A stretch of 64,000 nucleotides of DNA from JASHVB01 sp035508435 (GCA_035508435.1 DATJNA010000160.1:1-64000), one strand, 5' to 3'; shown: positions 37,601-45,574, counted from the stretch's first letter. Translations and numbers: made by a program. The notes: generated by a model not told the origin, from the letters alone.

Positions 37601-38917
37601 GTTGCCCCACAGGAGCTGCAGCGCATGCTGCAACAACGGCAGGTGATCGCCTTTATGCTCCAGTACCGCTTTCAACTCCTCGGCCTCGCGGAGCAAGGTG
37701 TCGACCACCTCGGCGGCGAATGGCGCCGTTGGCTCGCCGGCGGGCGGGCGCAGCCCAAGCCAGGCCAGGAACACGCGCTGTGCCGGATAGACGATGGCGC
37801 GCTGCAATTGCGCCCGGTCGAGCCAGTCGACAAACACCGAAGAACCGTTGACGATCTCGGGCAGCCCGGGCTCCTCGGCGCAACGATGCAGGTCCTCGCT
37901 GCGCATCACCAAAACGAGGAACACACCGTGCGGCTGGAATTCGAACACGTAGCGGATCAATGCCATCAGGCGGCGCCGCTGCTGCGGGTCGACGTCCTTA
38001 CGAAACAACTCCTCGAACTGGTCGATGACCAGCAGCAGGTTGGCACCCTCGGCGCCGGGGTCCTCGGTCAGCAGGCGATCCAGCGTCTCGACCTGGCGGC
38101 GCATTTCCGCCAGCCCCGGATGCACCGGGCCGGGGGCATCGGCCAGCATGCGGTGCACCACCTCGGCTGCCAGGCTCGATGGCGCCGCGTCGCCGAGAAT
38201 CGACGACAGTTCCGCCGGCAGGTTCTGTTCCAGCACATTGAGGCGTTGCGACGATCGCTGCGTGGGCGGCTCCTGCGCCGGTGCGTTCGCCGGCAGGGCG
38301 GGCCGGTCCTGGCCGGCTGCCGGGGACGGCGCGGTGCTGGTTGCAGGGGACGGCGCGGTGCTGGTTGCCGGGGATGGCGCGCTGCTGGCCGCCGGGGACG
38401 GCGCGGTGCTGGCTGTCGGAGACGCGGCGGTGCCAGCGGCAGAGCATACCGCAGCCACGGGCCGCAAAGACTTCCCGGTCGCTGCCAGCCTGGTCAGGGC
38501 CGGAACGAGGAAGTCCGCGCAAAACGCCGCCTCCAGCCGATCGATCGGCGCGCGCTCTGGCCGGGTGGTGAGCGAATACCAGGCACCTTTGCGGTTCCTG
38601 ACCGGCGCGGTGCTGGTGAGCAATGGCAAGACGCCGGCACGCACCAGCGATGACTTGCCGCAACCGGAGCCGCCGAGGATCAGCACGATCTGCGATCCAG
38701 CCAGACGGTCCAAGATCATCCTGGCCTGATCTTCGCGGCCGACAAACATGTCGCTGATCGCCGCGGTGTGATAGCGCAGCCCTGGATAGGGCAGCGGCAT
38801 GGGCCGCAGGTCCCGCTGCGCTGCCTCTCTCGCGCGCTGAGGGTCCGCCATCGCGGCCAGCAATGTCTGCAATTTGCCAAGCAGCGAGCCGCTGTCGCCG
38901 GGCAGACTGTCGGGCAT
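34667..38917 (-). CDS. nSTAND1-type NTPase with transmembrane segment and C-terminal beta-propeller
   Basis: The 1416-aa protein opens with a short helical lead, then the nSTAND1 signature (LPYPGLRYH, DMFVGREDQ), Walker A GGSGCGKSS (82-90), Walker B LLLVIDQFEEL (294-304), PLLQHALQLLW (427-437) and VTHEALIRNWPRLAAW (599-614). One membrane helix follows at about 690-706, and the rest (about 745-1395) is a WD40-like propeller with repeats such as GALAFSADGTRILVA. Such STAND proteins are switch ATPases that sense a trigger through the propeller and activate an effector. The start lies 5 nt after the stop of the TIR gene. An in-frame 24-bp repeat inserts a Ser/Ala/Pro linker (about 159-222) between Walker A and B. 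Confidence 0.85.
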   Translation of the reverse strand: MPDSLPGDSGSLLGKLQTLLAAMADPQRAREAAQRDLRPMPLPYPGLRYHTAAISDMFVGREDQARMILDRLAGSQIVLILGGSGCGKSSLVRAGVLPLLTSTAPVRNRKGAWYSLTTRPERAPIDRLEAAFCADFLVPALTRLAATGKSLRPVAAVCSAAGTAASPTASTAPSPAASSAPSPATSTAPSPATSTAPSPAAGQDRPALPANAPAQEPPTQRSSQRLNVLEQNLPAELSSILGDAAPSSLAAEVVHRMLADAPGPVHPGLAEMRRQVETLDRLLTEDPGAEGANLLLVIDQFEELFRKDVDPQQRRRLMALIRYVFEFQPHGVFLVLVMRSEDLHRCAEEPGLPEIVNGSSVFVDWLDRAQLQRAIVYPAQRVFLAWLGLRPPAGEPTAPFAAEVVDTLLREAEELKAVLEHKGDHLPLLQHALQLLWGNAAAAWKAIAAQAARDNRDVAAGELRIDASLLEAAVAAARDAARKMPVGLSDIEVKRRKRLEWLLIAKAEEGLGAAVPIISAAGRWSSLLQPESVLKAAFCEMAMLDENRRYYRAFRTASEIIAQRLPPGYDRLREPLAAALNQFEERGLLASAGSDARDVTHEALIRNWPRLAAWVLEEKNIQTTIVRVVERRHMDGEQARILDPVLGLWRSPIYPYAWVRQAVEPEATAAFSRGDLRWLRLHYGVVKTRWPAVALLVFAIGLAFVYETKQAARTALIANVAIDQGDHGDARTAILLGLDAMKARSHLARLEVRRLQVVLARSLDGLIDEGPVFNRPGATIGSMLVTADERRMVVVTSDVTPAAAKTVAQTGPRTVQSIDLADLGENGVTQRLERGVTQRLPPGGEPSIAANGSAVVWENDARTSATVLNLNDGAQAVIPAPPGEQFDIARMSSDGSSVITVSTVQPDRPPATPATTPGGPAAGGRLVVRRWRRSRGKAWPTELPSPPVDNIDELQPVGDADVAISSSAGIWVFNSGQSTWHQVFRRSGSTEFGFASSLSSGIIGIANMLRGSASTGSQIEVQLLDAQANDPPVIAKFLVDLGASADIAPSGAFLPVVQTDGTLRILDCRLGSSTQYGTLRPAGEIRTGMRHLYVAHEGPHDEAEIERWRLPDLGAVETLPHAATLLAPPKPAALQQGADTKPDDTRLRPVVLFDPASATLSMIMNDNAGSVRIINARTGASLPNLQYHAHDVSAAAMLGDGSRLLVAGNWHLTLLAGGGGAPATFNVAGFHDFTAVAMTADGRVGAAGTDDGKLYLLALAKSGLVDVGPSELSVDNAIGALAFSADGTRILVAHGREAEVRNLANSGSQEGASVEFSADIKRVALDASGKFAAAAMPEGEVEVWDISSGGVLGRWAAGSPVVSIGFTADSHGVTVLTSAGKLATWTIRDPDAAEAEASELHLRPLTTRERARLQLP
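38319..38438. repeat. 24-bp in-frame tandem repeat inside the STAND gene, 5 copies
   Basis: Five 24-bp units (gccggggacggcgcggtgct...) each encode eight residues of the STAPSPAT type on the minus strand. The tract falls between Walker A and Walker B of the ATPase domain. Confidence 0.9.
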
Positions 38918-38922
38918 GGCGA

Positions 38923-40407
38923 TCAGCCCCTGGGCTGCAGCGCAGCGCGGATCTTCTGCAACCGTTCCGCGTCGATCATGCACGTTCCGGACGGATCGAC
39001 CGGCAGCAGGACCCATTCCTGGTCGGGCGTGATCGCCAGAACGTCGTTGAACTTGTCCGGGTGGCGCACCAGGAAAATCGCGCGGGCAACCCTGGTGCCG
39101 GCGGATCCCGCCATCTCGCGCTCGATTTCGCGGTCGAATTGCTCCGCCCTGCGGTGGAGTTCAAGCCGCGGGCTTGCTGCCAGGCCGTTGATGCCCCGGT
39201 CGTTGATGGCGATCAGGATTGGCGCCTTCTCGGCTGCCGCCTGGCGAATCGCGCCGGGAATGGCGTTGGCCTTCACCGTCTCGAACAGCAGCGGATCAAA
39301 GTATGGGGTGAAGCCCTTGCGCAATATTGGACTGACATCGCTGATGCCGTCCTCCGCCTTCAGGATCAGTGCGGGATTGCCCAGCCGCTGATGCAGCCAG
39401 GTCAGCAGCTCGGCGACCGAGTCCAAAGTAAACCACGGCCCGGTCGGGCCGGTGTCCAACTCCCGCAGCGGCTGGGCGTTGCCAACAACTGGCGCTGCAT
39501 CGGCCGCGGTCCGCGGGACCCAGAACAGGGTCCGCGTCAAGGCCGCGTCCGACTCGTCGCGGGACAGACCGCTCTGCTGCAGCTTCAGGCGCAGGTCGAT
39601 GCCGGATGGGTAGCCCTCGACGCGATTCCCGCCGTACAATGCCGCATCACAGGCTTGTACGAGCAGGGACGACGTGGCGGCTGCGACCGACCGGACAGCG
39701 GTGGCTGTCGCCGGATCGCGCCGGTCATGCCAGCCGTCGGCCAGCAATGTGTAGGGCAGCGTCGCCTGCAAGCGGTTCACCAGCTCGGCGACTGCCGCGG
39801 CAATATCGGCGGCAAAGCCTGCGGTCGGGCGGCCGGCGACGACTGCTTGCGGCGACTGCGACGCTGCTGTGGCCGGAGCTGTGCCGCCGGTGTCCACTGC
39901 GATCAGCGTCGGCAGGCGATGCTTCATGCGGGCGATCCAATCCTCCCATAGATTGGCTCTCTCCGGCACCACAGCGTCGGGCGGCAACAATCGCAGATCG
40001 TATTGCTGCAGCGTCTGATAGACGAAGCGCGGATGATGGGTCCCGAGCCAGTTCACCGCCCACTCGTCGCAGGTCACGACGTGGATCAGCGGCCGCCGGT
40101 TCTGTCCGCTCAATGAACCGAGCCTGCCGCCCGTGGCAAATTCGATCGCATCCTGGAATTCCTGCCAGGTGGTCTGATTATCGTGATATGCCTCGCTCAG
40201 CAGGCAGATGAACACGTCGCTGGCGCCGATGCGCTCGCGCAGGGCGATTGGCAGATCCGGGTCGCTTTCCGGCCGATCACGATAATCATAGACATTGAAC
40301 GAGTGTTCAAACAGTTTCTTCGCGAGACTGACCCATCGTGTGGATACGACGCCATGACAATAGCTGAAGAACAGCTGGCTGCGTTTTTGCTCGGGCTTCT
40401 GTGCCAT
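38923..40407 (-). CDS. TIR-domain protein, candidate effector
   Basis: The 494-aa protein begins with a TIR-like domain (about residues 9-115): SQLFFSYCHGVVSTRWV, NVYDYRD, then ASDVFICLLSEAYHDN and WQEFQDAIEF, where E83 lies where the catalytic glutamate of TIR NADases is found. The other 380 residues form one or two further globular parts (PYTLLADGWHD, DGISDVSPILRKGF, KAPILIAINDRG) that I cannot name. ATG 40407 is preceded by a GGGGGG tract and is preferred to 40464. It lies between a small membrane protein gene and the nSTAND1 NTPase gene, with only 5 nt to the latter, so it is probably the effector or adaptor of that cassette. Confidence 0.78.
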   Translation of the reverse strand: MAQKPEQKRSQLFFSYCHGVVSTRWVSLAKKLFEHSFNVYDYRDRPESDPDLPIALRERIGASDVFICLLSEAYHDNQTTWQEFQDAIEFATGGRLGSLSGQNRRPLIHVVTCDEWAVNWLGTHHPRFVYQTLQQYDLRLLPPDAVVPERANLWEDWIARMKHRLPTLIAVDTGGTAPATAASQSPQAVVAGRPTAGFAADIAAAVAELVNRLQATLPYTLLADGWHDRRDPATATAVRSVAAATSSLLVQACDAALYGGNRVEGYPSGIDLRLKLQQSGLSRDESDAALTRTLFWVPRTAADAAPVVGNAQPLRELDTGPTGPWFTLDSVAELLTWLHQRLGNPALILKAEDGISDVSPILRKGFTPYFDPLLFETVKANAIPGAIRQAAAEKAPILIAINDRGINGLAASPRLELHRRAEQFDREIEREMAGSAGTRVARAIFLVRHPDKFNDVLAITPDQEWVLLPVDPSGTCMIDAERLQKIRAALQPRG

Positions 40408-40544
40408 GGACGCGCCCCCCGGGCGTACGGCAAAGCGTTCGAGACGCCGCGACACCAAAACCACAGGCTAGGTCAGCCGACCGGTCGATGTCAATCTGCA
40501 ATCGTCAGTTTCGCTACCGGATCAGTCACGCCGCCGGACGCCGG

Positions 40545-41045
40545 TTAGTAAATGCGCAGTGCCGACAATAGTGCCGCGACATAACATAAGCCAAACACGA
40601 CCGGAACGTATTGCTCGATACGGGTAAGCTGAAGATACGCTCTGCCACCGCCATGATTGATATAGTGCCATTCCAGCTCGAACAACCGCGCGGGCAATCT
40701 GGACTCGATTTCGCGGATCACCGCGAACTTCGCGCTGTTCAACGCCCGATACGACCGCACGAGGAGATACCACGCAGCGGCGATCAGCATTCCGGCGACC
40801 GGCACGATCCACACCCATGGCGCGCGCTGCACACCGGACGTGGTCTGCTGCGACAGCAGGAAACCGTAAACGGTGATCAGCGATGTATTGACGGTCAACA
40901 ACAAGGTATGAGCGGCGCCGCGTCGATCGCTGATCTTGTTCGTCGTGTCCACGTACAACTTGTATTGCTCCAGCAACAACCTGGTGTAGTCCTCGCCAAA
41001 GTCATGGTTCGAGAACCAGCCGGCCGGAGTCCCCGTATCGGTCAT
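40545..41045 (-). CDS. Small membrane protein (RipA-like/SLATT-like), first gene of the TIR-STAND cassette
   Basis: The 166-aa protein has a soluble N-terminus (DFGEDYTRLLLEQYKLYVDT) followed by three membrane segments (about residues 46-66, 79-99, 145-164) and an amphipathic part with LFELEWHYINHGGGRAY between the second and third. The pattern resembles the small multi-TM proteins that accompany nucleotide-sensing or TIR conflict genes (RipA-like or SLATT groups); I am not certain which. No ribosome site precedes the ATG, and a possible -10 lies so close that the message may be leaderless. The TIR gene starts 137 nt downstream. Confidence 0.7.
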   Translation of the reverse strand: MTDTGTPAGWFSNHDFGEDYTRLLLEQYKLYVDTTNKISDRRGAAHTLLLTVNTSLITVYGFLLSQQTTSGVQRAPWVWIVPVAGMLIAAAWYLLVRSYRALNSAKFAVIREIESRLPARLFELEWHYINHGGGRAYLQLTRIEQYVPVVFGLCYVAALLSALRIY

Positions 41046-41051
41046 GCATCA

Positions 41052-41081
41052 AGCATAGCGCGGTGATCCGCAGCCGGACAA
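41052..41081 (-). promoter_or_regulatory. Possible promoter of the TIR-STAND cassette
   Basis: On the minus strand TTGTCC, an 18-nt spacer and TATGCT precede the first ATG. The predicted transcript would begin at or next to the start codon. The -35 directly abuts the 17-bp repeat array. This is a sequence match only. Confidence 0.35.
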
Positions 41082-41082
41082 G

Positions 41083-41237
41083 GCAGCCTTGGTGCGTGGG
41101 CAGCCTTGGTGCGTGGGCAGCCTTGGTGCGTGGGCAGCCTTGGTGCGTGCGCAGCCTTGGTGCGTGGGCAGCCTTGGTGCGTGCGCAGCCTTGGTGCGTG
41201 CGCAGCCTTGGTGCGGCACGCAGCCTTGCTGCGGCAT
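41083..41237. repeat. 17-bp tandem repeat upstream of the TIR-STAND cassette, about 9 copies
   Basis: The unit gcagccttggtgcgtgg is perfectly or nearly repeated seven times, then twice with small changes. The array starts 37 nt upstream of the first ATG of the cassette and runs towards the hyuA stop, so it occupies the upstream promoter region. Confidence 0.95.
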
Positions 41238-41302
41238 CGGCGGCAGACGACGCCTTGCCGACGGCCGTCGCGCCAGCATGCCGGCGCACGCCGGTCGGGC
41301 CG

Positions 41303-43336
41303 TCACACCGTCAGTTGCAACCAGCCGCCGCCATCCATCCGGCCATGATCGCCGGCCCGCAGCAACACCGTCGTGGTGGCGGACTCGACGATGCAGGGAC
41401 CCGGCAAGGCCTGGCCGGCACCCAGCATTGCGAAATCGAACACCGGCACACGGCACCAGCCGTCGAGCCAGACGCGCCTGTGGCCCTTGGCCTCGGCCGG
41501 TTCAACCTCCGACCGCGCCGCCGCCACCGCGGCCGCCGGCAATCGCCCGGTGACCGAGACCCGGGCGTTCACCAGCACCACATCCTGGTCCGGCAGCGCA
41601 TAGGTGTAGAGCGCCTCATGCGCGCGGTGGAATGCCGCCTCGATGCGTTTCGCCAGGTCCGGCGCCTGCCAGTCCATCGCCGCCAGATCCACCGCGATCT
41701 CGAATACTTGCTCGCCATAGCGCATGTCGGCGGAGCGGCGCACCGACACCTCCCCATCGAACCACGCCAGCCTGCGCCGCCCCTCCTGCTCCATCGCCGC
41801 GAACGCCGCACGCAGCGCCACCACGTCAATGCCGCCGGTCTGCTGCTGGCTGCGCATCAGCTCGATACGCAGGTCGGTGTTCAGCATGCCCCAGGCGGAC
41901 AGCACCGATGCCGCCACCGGCACCACCACGCGGCCGATACCCAATTCCGCCGCCACCGATGCGACATGCAGCCCCGCCGCCCCGCCGAAGGCGAGCAAAG
42001 TGAAGCCGCGCGGGTCGACCCCCCGGCGCACCGTCGCCACGCGCACCCCATCCGCCATGCGGGTATTCACCAGACGGTGGATGCCGAATGCCGCTTGCTC
42101 GACGGACAGCCCCAGCGTCCGGGCGACCGCCTGCACCGCCGCTGTCGCCGCTGCCGTGTCGAGGCGACGCTGGCCGCCGAGGAAATTCGCCGGATCGAGG
42201 TAGCCGAGCACGAGATTGGCGTCGGTCACCGTCGCGGCGGTGCCGCCCTGGCCATAGCAGGCCGGCCCGGGATCGGCGCCCGCGCTCTCCGGCCCCACCG
42301 CCAGCAGCCCCGCCCGGTCCACCCGGCCAATCGAGCCGCCACCGGCGCCCAGTGTCACGATGTCCAGCCCCGGCAGCGCAATGCGTGCATCGGCCACGGT
42401 CTTGCCGGCGGCGAGCGTCGGTTCCCCATTGCGCACGAGGGCGATGTCGGTGGAGGTGCCACCCATGTCGAATGCGATCAGGTCACGCGCGACGCCGGCC
42501 CGCGCCAGTGCCACCGCCGCGGCGACGCCCCCGGCGGGTCCGGAGAGCGCAGTGCCGGCGGCAAGGCGGATCGCCTCCGGCACCGACGCGACGCCGCCAT
42601 GCGACAGGATCACCAGCAGCTCGCCCCGGAACCCCGCCTGCCCGAGCCGCTCCCCGAGCCGCTCCAGGTAGTTCCGGATCACCGGCCCGACCGCGGCATT
42701 CGCGACGGTGGTGGAAAAGCGTTCGAATTCCTTGATCTGCGGCAGCACGTCTGACGAGGCAGTGACGTAGGCGTGCTGCAGTCGCGCCCGCACGGCGCTG
42801 GCGGCCGCATGCTCGTGGGCGGGGTTGCGCCACGCGTGCAGGAAACAGACGGCGACCGCCGCCACGCCTGCCGCGGCAAGCCGATGCAGCGCGGCATCGA
42901 GCGAGGCCGCATCCAGCGGCGTGGCAATGCTGCCGTCCGCACGGATTCGCTCGCGAACCGGCAGGCGGAGCTGGCGTGGCACCAGCGGATCCGGCGGCAC
43001 CATGCGGAGATTGTAGCGGTCCGGCTTCAGGCCCTCGCGCATCTCGATGATGTCGCGATGCCCCTCGGTGGTGAGCATGCCGACGCGCGCCGCCTTGCCC
43101 TCGAGCAAGGCGTTGGTGGCGACCGTGGTGCCGTGGACGATGCGGCTGGCGCCTGACAGCATGGCTTGCGTGGTGAGGCCGATCGTGTCGGCGGCGAGGG
43201 CCAGGGCCGCCAGCACGCCCTCCGACTGATCGCGTGGCGTGGAGGCGGCCTTGGCGGTGACGGTGCGGCCGTCCGAGGTCGCGACGACAATGTCGGTGAA
43301 GGTGCCGCCGACATCGATGCCGATCGTGTAGGTCAT
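41303..43336 (-). CDS. Hydantoinase A/oxoprolinase family subunit
   Basis: The 677-aa protein shows the ATP-binding ASKHA features of HyuA: IGIDVGGTFTDIVVAT, HGTTVATNALLEGK, then LIAFDMGGTSTDIALV and GGSIGRVD. With a B subunit it opens hydantoin or 5-oxoproline rings in an ATP-dependent way. Its natural partner type, HyuB, is found at 26588-28357, separated by other genes and on the opposite strand. There may also be another B subunit elsewhere in the genome. Confidence 0.92.
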   Translation of the reverse strand: MTYTIGIDVGGTFTDIVVATSDGRTVTAKAASTPRDQSEGVLAALALAADTIGLTTQAMLSGASRIVHGTTVATNALLEGKAARVGMLTTEGHRDIIEMREGLKPDRYNLRMVPPDPLVPRQLRLPVRERIRADGSIATPLDAASLDAALHRLAAAGVAAVAVCFLHAWRNPAHEHAAASAVRARLQHAYVTASSDVLPQIKEFERFSTTVANAAVGPVIRNYLERLGERLGQAGFRGELLVILSHGGVASVPEAIRLAAGTALSGPAGGVAAAVALARAGVARDLIAFDMGGTSTDIALVRNGEPTLAAGKTVADARIALPGLDIVTLGAGGGSIGRVDRAGLLAVGPESAGADPGPACYGQGGTAATVTDANLVLGYLDPANFLGGQRRLDTAAATAAVQAVARTLGLSVEQAAFGIHRLVNTRMADGVRVATVRRGVDPRGFTLLAFGGAAGLHVASVAAELGIGRVVVPVAASVLSAWGMLNTDLRIELMRSQQQTGGIDVVALRAAFAAMEQEGRRRLAWFDGEVSVRRSADMRYGEQVFEIAVDLAAMDWQAPDLAKRIEAAFHRAHEALYTYALPDQDVVLVNARVSVTGRLPAAAVAAARSEVEPAEAKGHRRVWLDGWCRVPVFDFAMLGAGQALPGPCIVESATTTVLLRAGDHGRMDGGGWLQLTV

Positions 43337-43670
43337 TGCGGCAGGGTGACGTGGGCGGCGGGTTGGAGCAAGCGCGCGCCCTGCCCGGCGTCACCGCGGT
43401 TGCCGCGTCGCTGCCCTGCCAACGGGAAACACTGCGTCGCTACCCTGGCAACAGGAAACCAGGTCTCCCCCTCCCCTTGGGGAAGGGCCAGGGGGCGGGG
43501 CAGGGGGAGGGGCAGGGGGCGGGGCAGCGGGAGGGGTCGAAACATGACCCACGCTGCGACCCCGCCCCATTCCTCGAGGGGAGGCGGACGCTGCTATCGT
43601 GTCATGCAACCGCGGGTCGGCCGCCCCGGCCGGTGGCAACTCGCAACGGCATCCATCGCGGACGATCCGG
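43337..43670. other. 334-nt gap with a palindromic element and G-rich tract
   Basis: The gap between the 5' end of hyuA and the 3' end of the hydratase gene holds a family-2 element (43461-43587). On the plus strand the part at 43479-43536 is a run of G-tracts of three to five Gs separated by one to three bases, which could fold into a G-quadruplex. No gene is seen. Confidence 0.5.
43461..43587. repeat. Dispersed palindromic element, family 2 (copy B)
   Basis: The left end (tctccccctccccttgggg) and right end (cctcgaggggaggcgg) are GC-rich inverted arms like those at 32656 and 58517. The interior contains tandem cagggggcggggcaggggga-type units. Confidence 0.6.
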
Positions 43671-44444
43671 CTACCCGAGCGGCCGCCCATGCCTGGCAAT
43701 GAACTCCGGGAACGCATCGGCGGCCTTGGCGCCACGCATCACGTGCGTGGTGTAGTCCTTCTCCTCCGCCCACTGCCCTTCCAGGTCCTTGCCCTTCTGG
43801 CGCAGCAGCAGTGCCTTCACCCCCATCACCGCGCCGCGGTGATTGGCCGCGATCATGCGCGCGATCTCCATCGTCTTGGCGCGAAGCTCTGCACGCGGCA
43901 CCAGATGATTGAGCAATCCGATGCGATACGCCTCCTCCGCCGCCACCACCCGCGCGGTGAACAACAGCTCCTTCGCGATTGGCCAGCCCACCTGGTTCGG
44001 CAGCGTCCAGGTGCTGTTGATCCGCCCATAGGCCGCCGCCAGGAAGCGGAATTTCGTCGCCTCGCACCCCACCCGCATGTCCAGCGACGAGGCCAGCACC
44101 GCCGCGCCGCCATAGGCCAGCCCGTTCATCATGCCGATGGTCGGCTTGGCGCACGCGCTGATCTCGTAGCTGCGGCGCGGATTGCTCATCGCATCCAGCT
44201 CCGCCTGCGAGAAGCGCGCATCGTCCGCGCGTTGCTCGTGGATGTCGCCGCCGGCGGAAAACGCCCGCTCGCCGGAGCCGGTGATGACTATGCAGCCGAT
44301 CGCCTCATCCGCGTCCATCGCCTTCACCGCATGGTGCAGTTCCTGCGACAGCTTGCGGTTCATCGCGTTCAACACGTCGGGGCGGTTCAGCGTGATGATG
44401 CCGACGCCGTCGTCGCTCTCGACCAGAATATGCTCATAGTCCAT
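43671..44444 (-). CDS. Enoyl-CoA hydratase/isomerase family protein
   Basis: The 257-aa crotonase-fold protein has GIITLNRPDVLNAMN at the start, the oxyanion segment AFSAGGDIHEQ and GMMNGLAYGGAAVLASSLDMRVG. The position of the usual second catalytic Glu is occupied within WTLPNQVGWPIAKELL and looks atypical, so the exact reaction (hydration, isomerisation, decarboxylation) is open. A GGGGAGG ribosome site precedes the ATG. It is divergent from the VOC gene with 77 nt between the starts. Confidence 0.88.
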   Translation of the reverse strand: MDYEHILVESDDGVGIITLNRPDVLNAMNRKLSQELHHAVKAMDADEAIGCIVITGSGERAFSAGGDIHEQRADDARFSQAELDAMSNPRRSYEISACAKPTIGMMNGLAYGGAAVLASSLDMRVGCEATKFRFLAAAYGRINSTWTLPNQVGWPIAKELLFTARVVAAEEAYRIGLLNHLVPRAELRAKTMEIARMIAANHRGAVMGVKALLLRQKGKDLEGQWAEEKDYTTHVMRGAKAADAFPEFIARHGRPLG

Positions 44445-44521
44445 CGTCGCCTCCCCTCGTGCCGCGGCGAGTGTATTGTCGCGCGCGGCGCGCCGGCAAT
44501 GCCATGTCCCGGAGGACCGTC

Positions 44522-45445
44522 ATGCTCGCCACCCCAGGCTTCCACCACCTGCATCTGAATTCGAGCGATCCGGATGCGGCGATCGAGTGGTATGTCCGCC
44601 AGTTCCCCGCCACGCGCCGCGCCGACTGGCACGGCCACAAGGCCTTGCTCTCGCCCAACAGCGTGTTGCTGTTATTCCAGCAGGCCGACGCGCCGCCCGC
44701 CCGCGAACCGCAAAGCGCGATCTGGCATTTCGGCTGGCACGTCACCGACGCCCGCGCCAGCCTGGCCGAGTATCAGCGCCGGCCGGACGTGACGCTGCTG
44801 CCGCTCTATACCACGGACGAAGGCGGCTCCGTGCTGATCAGCAGCGACTCCTGGCCCGGCACCGGCGGCGTGCCCGGACGCACGCGCGCTCAGATCGAGG
44901 AGGCGAAGCGGGCCGGCATCAAGCCAACGGGCGGCGGCGGCTTCGTCTATATGCGCGGTCCCGACAACGCGCTGGTCGAATTCGCCGGCAACCACCCCAC
45001 CGAGCGCTTCAACCACGTGCATCTGTATCAGCAGGATCCGCTGTGTGCCTTGTTATGGTATCAGCGGCATCTCAATGCGCCGGTGCGTGCCGGCGTCTCG
45101 GCACAGGCACTGACCGAGGCGAACTGCCAGGTGCCGCGCGGCGCGGAACGTTCCTGGCCGGCATTGAACCGCGAGGGCATGTTCCGCGCGCCGCGCGCCG
45201 GGGTGGAATTCGGCGACGTGGTGCTGACCTGGTACCCGAACCAGGGCGACCAGCCGCTGGTGCCCAGCCGCGGCCAGTTGCAGGACCATATCGCGCTGAG
45301 CGTGACCGATCTCGACGCCTGGATCGAGAAGCTCGACAGCGAGGGCGTTGCGATACTCGCGCCGCCCTATCCGCTCGGCGATACCCGTGCCGCCATGATC
45401 GCGGGGCCAAGCCAGGAGGCGTTGGAACTGGTCGAAGTCAGATAG
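44522..45445 (+). CDS. VOC-superfamily (glyoxalase/extradiol dioxygenase-like) protein
   Basis: The 307-aa protein has two VOC half-sites: FHHLHLNSSDPDAAIEWY, then FNHVHLYQQDPLCALLWYQ and a third pair of strands ending DHIALSVTDLDAW. Metal-ligand histidines and glutamates (LVEFAGN, ALELVEVR) are in place. The family includes glyoxalases, extradiol dioxygenases and isomerases; no substrate can be assigned. GGAGGACC before ATG 44522 sets the start. Confidence 0.8.
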   Translation: MLATPGFHHLHLNSSDPDAAIEWYVRQFPATRRADWHGHKALLSPNSVLLLFQQADAPPAREPQSAIWHFGWHVTDARASLAEYQRRPDVTLLPLYTTDEGGSVLISSDSWPGTGGVPGRTRAQIEEAKRAGIKPTGGGGFVYMRGPDNALVEFAGNHPTERFNHVHLYQQDPLCALLWYQRHLNAPVRAGVSAQALTEANCQVPRGAERSWPALNREGMFRAPRAGVEFGDVVLTWYPNQGDQPLVPSRGQLQDHIALSVTDLDAWIEKLDSEGVAILAPPYPLGDTRAAMIAGPSQEALELVEVR

Positions 45446-45459
45446 CGGACGCTACCATA

Positions 45460-45574
45460 TCATTGCGAGGGCCGCGAGCGAAGCGCGGCGGGACGAAGCA
45501 ACCTCGGTCGCGTGGCGCACGGACTTTTCGAGCATTCCTCAACCGAGCTTGCTTCGGCCCGGGCCTCGCAATGA
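45460..45574. repeat. Dispersed palindromic element, family 1 (copy B)
   Basis: The left arm cattgcgagggccgcgagcg pairs with the right arm gcttcggcccgggcctcgca/atgac. It lies between the convergent VOC and SDR genes and overlaps the SDR stop codon. Two or three further 33-bp arm-like units follow to about 45670, inside the SDR coding end. Confidence 0.8.

Noticed and set aside
41083..41237. CRISPR array
   Set aside because: Units are contiguous with no unique spacers and no cas genes are present.
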